A DNA stretch of 10,120 nucleotides from Burkholderiales bacterium. Lineage in GTDB: Bacteria; Pseudomonadota; Gammaproteobacteria; Burkholderiales; JAEUMW01. Every line of letters begins with the position of its first letter. The first letter of the stretch is position 1. A program made the translations under genes and the position numbers. Under the pieces are notes generated by a model that did not search any database, was not told the origin of the DNA, and saw nothing but the letters and a program-made list of their open reading frames with translations. The stretch spans positions 1 through 10,120 of the forward strand of contig JAEUMX010000476.1 in NCBI GenBank assembly GCA_016791285.1, in the 5' to 3' direction. This document shows positions 7,095-10,120 of the stretch, one piece after another.

Positions 7095-8368
7095 TGTCCG
7101 CGTTCGAGTCCGTCTCGTTTCGCGCGAGCGAGCTCCTGCGCTTCATCACGGCTGGCAGCGTCGACGATGGCAAGAGCACCCTGATCGGTCGGCTGCTGCA
7201 CGATTCGAAGGCGATCTTCGAGGACCAGCTGCACGCACTCCAGAAGACCACGCAGAAGCGGGGCGCGAACGGCGTGGACCTTGCGCTGCTCACAGACGGC
7301 CTGCAGGCGGAGCGCGAGCAGGGCATCACCATAGACGTCGCCTACAGATACTTCGCGACGCCGCGGCGCAAGTTCATCATCGCCGACACGCCCGGCCACG
7401 AGCAGTACACTCGCAACATGGTGACCGGGGCCTCCACCGCCAATCTCGCGGTCATCCTCATCGACGCGCGCAAGGGTGTGCTGACCCAGTCGCGGCGCCA
7501 CGCCTTTCTCGCGAGCCTGGTCGGCATCCCGCACCTCGTGGTGGCGGTGAACAAGATGGACCTGGTCGGCTGGTCGCGGGATGTGTTCGAAACGATTCGG
7601 GGCGAGTTCGGCTCGTTCGCGGAAGGGCTGGGGCTGCGCGACATTGGGTACCTCCCGATGTCTGCGCTTCACGGCGACATGGTGGTGGAGCGGGGCGACA
7701 ACCTCGATTGGTATCGCGGTCCCACGCTGATGGAGTATCTGGAGAGCGTGGAGATCGCCCACGACATCAACGAGCGCGACTTCCGCTTTCCCGTGCAGTG
7801 GGTGTGCCGACCGCAAGAAGAAGCCTGTCACGACTTTCGCGGCTACGCCGGCCGAATCGAGTCGGGCGCCATCCAGGTGGGAGACGAGGTCACCGCGCTG
7901 CCGTCCGGATTGACGAGTCACGTCGCGCAGATCGTCACGCTGGATGGCGAGCTGGCCCGCGCGGCGGCGCCGCAGTCGGTGCAACTCACCCTCGACAGCC
8001 CGCTGGACGTCTCGCGTGGCGACATGATCGTGAAGTCGGACGATCTGCCCCGGGTGACGCAGGAATTCGCGGCCCGCATCTGCTGGTTCGACGCCCAGCC
8101 GCTCGACCTGGCACGCAAGTATCTCGTCAAGCACACGACCCGCACGGCCAAGGCGCTCATCAGGGCGATCGAATACAGGGTCGACGTGAACACTTTGGAG
8201 CGCCATCCCGCCACCAGTGTCCGGTTCAACGAGATTGCGCGTGTCGCGATCAGGACGCTGCAACCCCTGTTCGTTGACCCTTACGCAACGAACCGGGCGA
8301 CCGGCAGCTTCATCCTCATCGACGAGACCACCAACAACACGCTCGCTGCCGGAATGATCGAGGGTTAA
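7094..8368 (+). CDS. cysN: Sulfate adenylyltransferase subunit 1 (GTPase subunit)
   Basis: This is the regulatory GTPase that couples GTP hydrolysis to APS formation by CysD. The 424-residue protein has all translation-factor GTPase motifs: P-loop GSVDDGKST (21-29), GITID with the switch I threonine (77-81), DTPGH (98-102), NKMD (153-156) and SAL (190-192). EF-Tu-like beta-barrel domains follow to the end. It is about 50 residues shorter than E. coli CysN and has no fused APS kinase domain. The start overlaps the cysD stop by one base, with AAGGAAGG about 9 bases upstream inside the cysD tail. The absence of an APS kinase, separate or fused, fits the APS-type reductase encoded by cysH. Confidence 0.95.
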   Translation: MSAFESVSFRASELLRFITAGSVDDGKSTLIGRLLHDSKAIFEDQLHALQKTTQKRGANGVDLALLTDGLQAEREQGITIDVAYRYFATPRRKFIIADTPGHEQYTRNMVTGASTANLAVILIDARKGVLTQSRRHAFLASLVGIPHLVVAVNKMDLVGWSRDVFETIRGEFGSFAEGLGLRDIGYLPMSALHGDMVVERGDNLDWYRGPTLMEYLESVEIAHDINERDFRFPVQWVCRPQEEACHDFRGYAGRIESGAIQVGDEVTALPSGLTSHVAQIVTLDGELARAAAPQSVQLTLDSPLDVSRGDMIVKSDDLPRVTQEFAARICWFDAQPLDLARKYLVKHTTRTAKALIRAIEYRVDVNTLERHPATSVRFNEIARVAIRTLQPLFVDPYATNRATGSFILIDETTNNTLAAGMIEG

Positions 8369-8373
8369 GGTCG

Positions 8374-9141
8374 ATGGGCAAGGTCTACCTCGTCGGTGCC
8401 GGTCCTGGTGCGCCGGATCTCATCACCCTGCGTGCGGCGCGGCTGCTCGAGCGCGCCGAAATCGTCTTCCACGATGCCCTGGTGCATCCCGATACGGTGG
8501 CGCTCGCCCGCAGCGCGGAGAAGATCGCGGTGGGCAAGCGCTGCGGCAAGCGCTCGACTGCGCAACGGTTCATCAACAAGCGTCTGATCGATGCGGCGCG
8601 CAAGCACGATGTGGTCGTGCGGCTGAAAGGCGGCGATCCGATGCTGTTCGGACGGGCTCAGGAGGAGATCGCCGCGCTCGAGGCAGCCGGTATCGCCTGT
8701 GAGATCGTGCCCGGGGTCACCGCCGCGCTGGCGGCGAGCGCACAGATGGGCGTTTCACTCACGCGTCGCGGCCTGGCCCGCTCCGTGACCTTCGCCACCC
8801 CCCGCGTCGGCACAGAGGAAGAAGAGAGCGACTGGGCGCCGGCGGTCCTCGGTGCGGACACGTCCGTCCTGTACATGGGAGTCGGACAGGCGGCTGCGAT
8901 TGCACGCTCGCTGCTCGATCGGGGCATGTCGCCCGCCACACCCGTTCGGGTGGTTGAGAATGCCTCGCTGCCGGGCATGCGCGAATTCCATCTCGCCCTG
9001 TCCGAACTCCATCTCGCGGCCGAACAGGGCATCACCGGACCGGCGTTGATCATGTTGGGCGAAGTGTTCGCTCCGCCAGCGTCCCGTTCCATCGAAGCCG
9101 ATCCGATCGAGATCCTTTTGCCGCGCACCCGTCTCGCCTGA
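8374..9141 (+). CDS. cobA: Uroporphyrinogen-III C-methyltransferase (SUMT)
   Basis: It uses two S-adenosylmethionine molecules to turn uroporphyrinogen III into precorrin-2, the precursor of siroheme and cobalamin. The 255-residue chain carries the family signatures GAGPGAPDLITLRA (8-21), FHDALV (32-37), VVRLKGGDPMLFGRAQEE (81-98), IVPGVTAALAASA (111-123) and LYMG (166-169). The usual LTHR motif is LTRR here (129-132), and the following VTGH is FATP. The N-terminal dehydrogenase/ferrochelatase half of E. coli CysG is absent, so a separate enzyme must complete siroheme. The gene starts 5 bases after the cysN stop. Its place at the end of the operon implies that it supplies siroheme for the sulfite reductase rather than for cobalamin. 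A GAGG at 8360-8363 can serve as ribosome-binding site. Confidence 0.93.
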   Translation: MGKVYLVGAGPGAPDLITLRAARLLERAEIVFHDALVHPDTVALARSAEKIAVGKRCGKRSTAQRFINKRLIDAARKHDVVVRLKGGDPMLFGRAQEEIAALEAAGIACEIVPGVTAALAASAQMGVSLTRRGLARSVTFATPRVGTEEEESDWAPAVLGADTSVLYMGVGQAAAIARSLLDRGMSPATPVRVVENASLPGMREFHLALSELHLAAEQGITGPALIMLGEVFAPPASRSIEADPIEILLPRTRLA

Positions 9142-9146
9142 GACGG
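9129..9146 (+). terminator. Hairpin spanning the cobA stop codon, possible weak terminator
   Basis: CCGTCTC (9129-9135) and GAGACGG (9140-9146) form a perfect 7-bp stem with a GCCT loop; the TGA stop (9139-9141) overlaps loop and stem. No U-tract follows, so it is not a canonical intrinsic terminator. It may mark the 3' end of the operon transcript or be incidental. Confidence 0.3.
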
Positions 9147-9204
9147 CGCCACTCCCCGTTGTCGTCGTCCCTCCACATCTGCGGCCTGCGTTCGCGCATT
9201 CGAA

Positions 9205-9261
9205 AGCGCATAAAGAAATAGATTTATATTCGTTAGCGCTCCGTCATCGCACGGCTATAGT
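9205..9261 (+). promoter_or_regulatory. Candidate activator-dependent promoter of sbp
   Basis: A good -10 hexamer TATAGT (9256-9261, five of six) has only a weak -35 at 17 bp (TTAGCG, 9233-9238). Just upstream is an AT-rich island (9210-9230) with ATAAA (9210-9214) facing TTTAT (9223-9227), bounded by AGCGC (9205-9209) and GCGCT (9236-9240). A poor -35 next to a symmetrical AT-rich element suits control by CysB, but no exact T-N11-A centre is evident. The implied start is near 9268. Confidence 0.45.
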
Positions 9262-9271
9262 CCTGGGCGTC

Positions 9272-9300
9272 GGCGCAGGGCGGCAACGGTCGCCCGCGCC
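9272..9300 (+). other. Strong GC-rich hairpin in the sbp leader
   Basis: GGCGC (9272-9276) pairs with GCGCC (9296-9300), and GGGCG (9278-9282) with CGCCC (9291-9295). This leaves one bulged A and an 8-base loop. It would start a few bases after the inferred transcription start and has no T-tract after it. It may protect the 5' end of the mRNA or act in leader control. Confidence 0.45.
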
Positions 9301-9326
9301 CCTCCACCCTCGTACTTTAGTCAAAC

Positions 9327-9331
9327 GGAGA
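9327..9331 (+). promoter_or_regulatory. Ribosome-binding site of sbp
   Basis: GGAGA sits 4 bases before the ATG at 9336 (5 bases from the GGAG core). It supports this start, which also begins a complete signal peptide. Confidence 0.7.
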
Positions 9332-9335
9332 TCGC

Positions 9336-10120
9336 ATGAAGCTCAAGAATGTGCTGCTGCTCGTGATCGCGCTCGCGCTGTCGCTGCCGGTGCTCGCCGA
9401 GACCAACATCCTCAACGTGTCGTACGATCCGACGCGCGAGCTGTATCAGGATTTCAATGCTGCCTTTGCCAAGGCCTGGAAGGCCAAGACGGGCGAGCAG
9501 GTGAGCATCCGGGCCTCGCACGGCGGCTCCGGCAAGCAGGCGCGCGCCGTAATCGACGGCCTCGAGGCCGACGTCGTCACGCTCGCTCTCGCCTACGACA
9601 TCGACGAGATCGCAGCGAAGGGCAAACTTCTGCCGGAGGACTGGCAGAAGCGGTTGCCTCATAACAGCGCCCCCTACACGTCCACGATCGTGTTCCTGGT
9701 GCGCAAGGGCAACCCCAAGCACATCAAGGACTGGGACGATCTCGTGAAACCGGGGGTCGCCGTGATTACGCCCAACCCCAAGACTTCGGGCGGGGCGCGC
9801 TGGAACTTTCTCGCGGCGTGGGGTTATGCAATAAAGAAGTACGGCAGCGAGGACAAGGCGAAGGCGTTCGTCGCGGCGCTTTACAAGAACGTACCGGTGC
9901 TCGATTCGGGCGCGCGCGGCTCGACGACCACCTTCACCGAGCGCGCTATCGGCGATGTCTTCATCTCCTGGGAGAACGAGGCGTTCCTGGCGGTGAAGGA
10001 ACTCGGGCCGGAGAAGTTCGAGATCGTCGTGCCGTCGGTCAGCATCCTCGCCGAGCCGCCGGTGACGCTCGTCGACAAGGTCGCGGACAAGCGTGGTACG
10101 CGCAAGGTCGCTGAGTCCTA
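9336..10120 (+). CDS. sbp: Periplasmic sulfate-binding protein of an ABC importer, 3' truncated by the window
   Basis: The reading frame stays open for 261 codons to the window edge; about 70-80 residues are probably missing compared with the usual 330-340. Residues 1-21 form a signal peptide (MKLK, a hydrophobic core, cleavage after PVLA), so the mature protein is periplasmic. Family segments include [10 protein letters not shown] (28-37), [12 protein letters not shown] (61-72), [13 protein letters not shown] (78-90), [11 protein letters not shown] (147-157) and a [11 protein letters not shown] region (206-216). In the family these surround bound sulfate. Sbp and CysP differ little, so thiosulfate binding cannot be excluded. 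It has its own promoter-like region, and cysT, cysW and cysA permease genes would be expected downstream, outside the window. Confidence 0.93.
   Translation, partial: MKLKNVLLLVIALALSLPVLAETNILNVSYDPTRELYQDFNAAFAKAWKAKTGEQVSIRASHGGSGKQARAVIDGLEADVVTLALAYDIDEIAAKGKLLPEDWQKRLPHNSAPYTSTIVFLVRKGNPKHIKDWDDLVKPGVAVITPNPKTSGGARWNFLAAWGYAIKKYGSEDKAKAFVAALYKNVPVLDSGARGSTTTFTERAIGDVFISWENEAFLAVKELGPEKFEIVVPSVSILAEPPVTLVDKVADKRGTRKVAES

Noticed and set aside
7085..8263. Minus-strand open frame of 392 codons antisense to cysN
   Set aside because: Same cause: low-complexity Arg/His/Asp-rich translation opposite an intact CysN.
2123..9149. Fourteen-base direct repeat GCCTGAGACGGCGC just at the murJ stop (2123-2136) and the cobA stop (9136-9149)
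   Set aside because: A chance match of this length is not surprising in 10 kb of GC-rich sequence. The flanks differ, and only the cobA copy forms a hairpin.

Overview
The window looks like chromosomal DNA of a GC-rich proteobacterium, most likely a betaproteobacterium. The reasons are the divergent rpsT/murJ pair, a CysB regulator divergent from a cysI-H-D-N-cobA operon, a [4Fe-4S]-type APS reductase as CysH, and strong GC bias at third codon positions. I see no insertion sequence, phage gene, tRNA, rRNA or CRISPR array. Taxonomy is inferred from gene order and protein similarity recalled from memory, not from a search.

Layout: (1) 1-161, the 3' end of an SGNH/GDSL-type hydrolase gene. (2) 177-218, a shared hairpin terminator facing rpsT (232-495, minus; ribosomal protein S20). 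(3) murJ (593-2128, plus), the lipid II flippase, divergent from rpsT. (4) cysB (2147-3070, minus), convergent with murJ, a LysR-type regulator that keeps all five CysB ligand-pocket residues. (5) A 193-bp cysB/cysI intergenic region holding a 21-bp palindrome with a T-N11-A LysR signature. (6) A compact operon 3264-9141: a siroheme sulfite reductase with an extra C-terminal domain, APS reductase (cysH), sulfate adenylyltransferase small and large subunits (cysD, cysN), and uroporphyrinogen-III C-methyltransferase (cobA). (7) A 194-bp regulatory gap with an AT-rich island, a good -10 box and a leader hairpin. (8) The start of a periplasmic sulfate-binding protein gene (sbp) that runs off the window at 10120.

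Together the genes describe assimilatory sulfate reduction. Sulfate is captured by Sbp, activated to APS by CysDN, reduced directly to sulfite by CysH, and reduced to sulfide by CysI. CobA makes the siroheme precursor that CysI needs, and CysB probably controls the set. No APS kinase, CysJ flavoprotein or DUF934 gene lies in the operon.

Most of the window is ordinary. The item most worth attention is the sulfite reductase. It carries a complete C-x5-C plus C-x3-C cluster motif in both halves, whereas the usual betaproteobacterial CysI has it only in the second half. It also ends in an extra, mostly helical region of about 165 residues.
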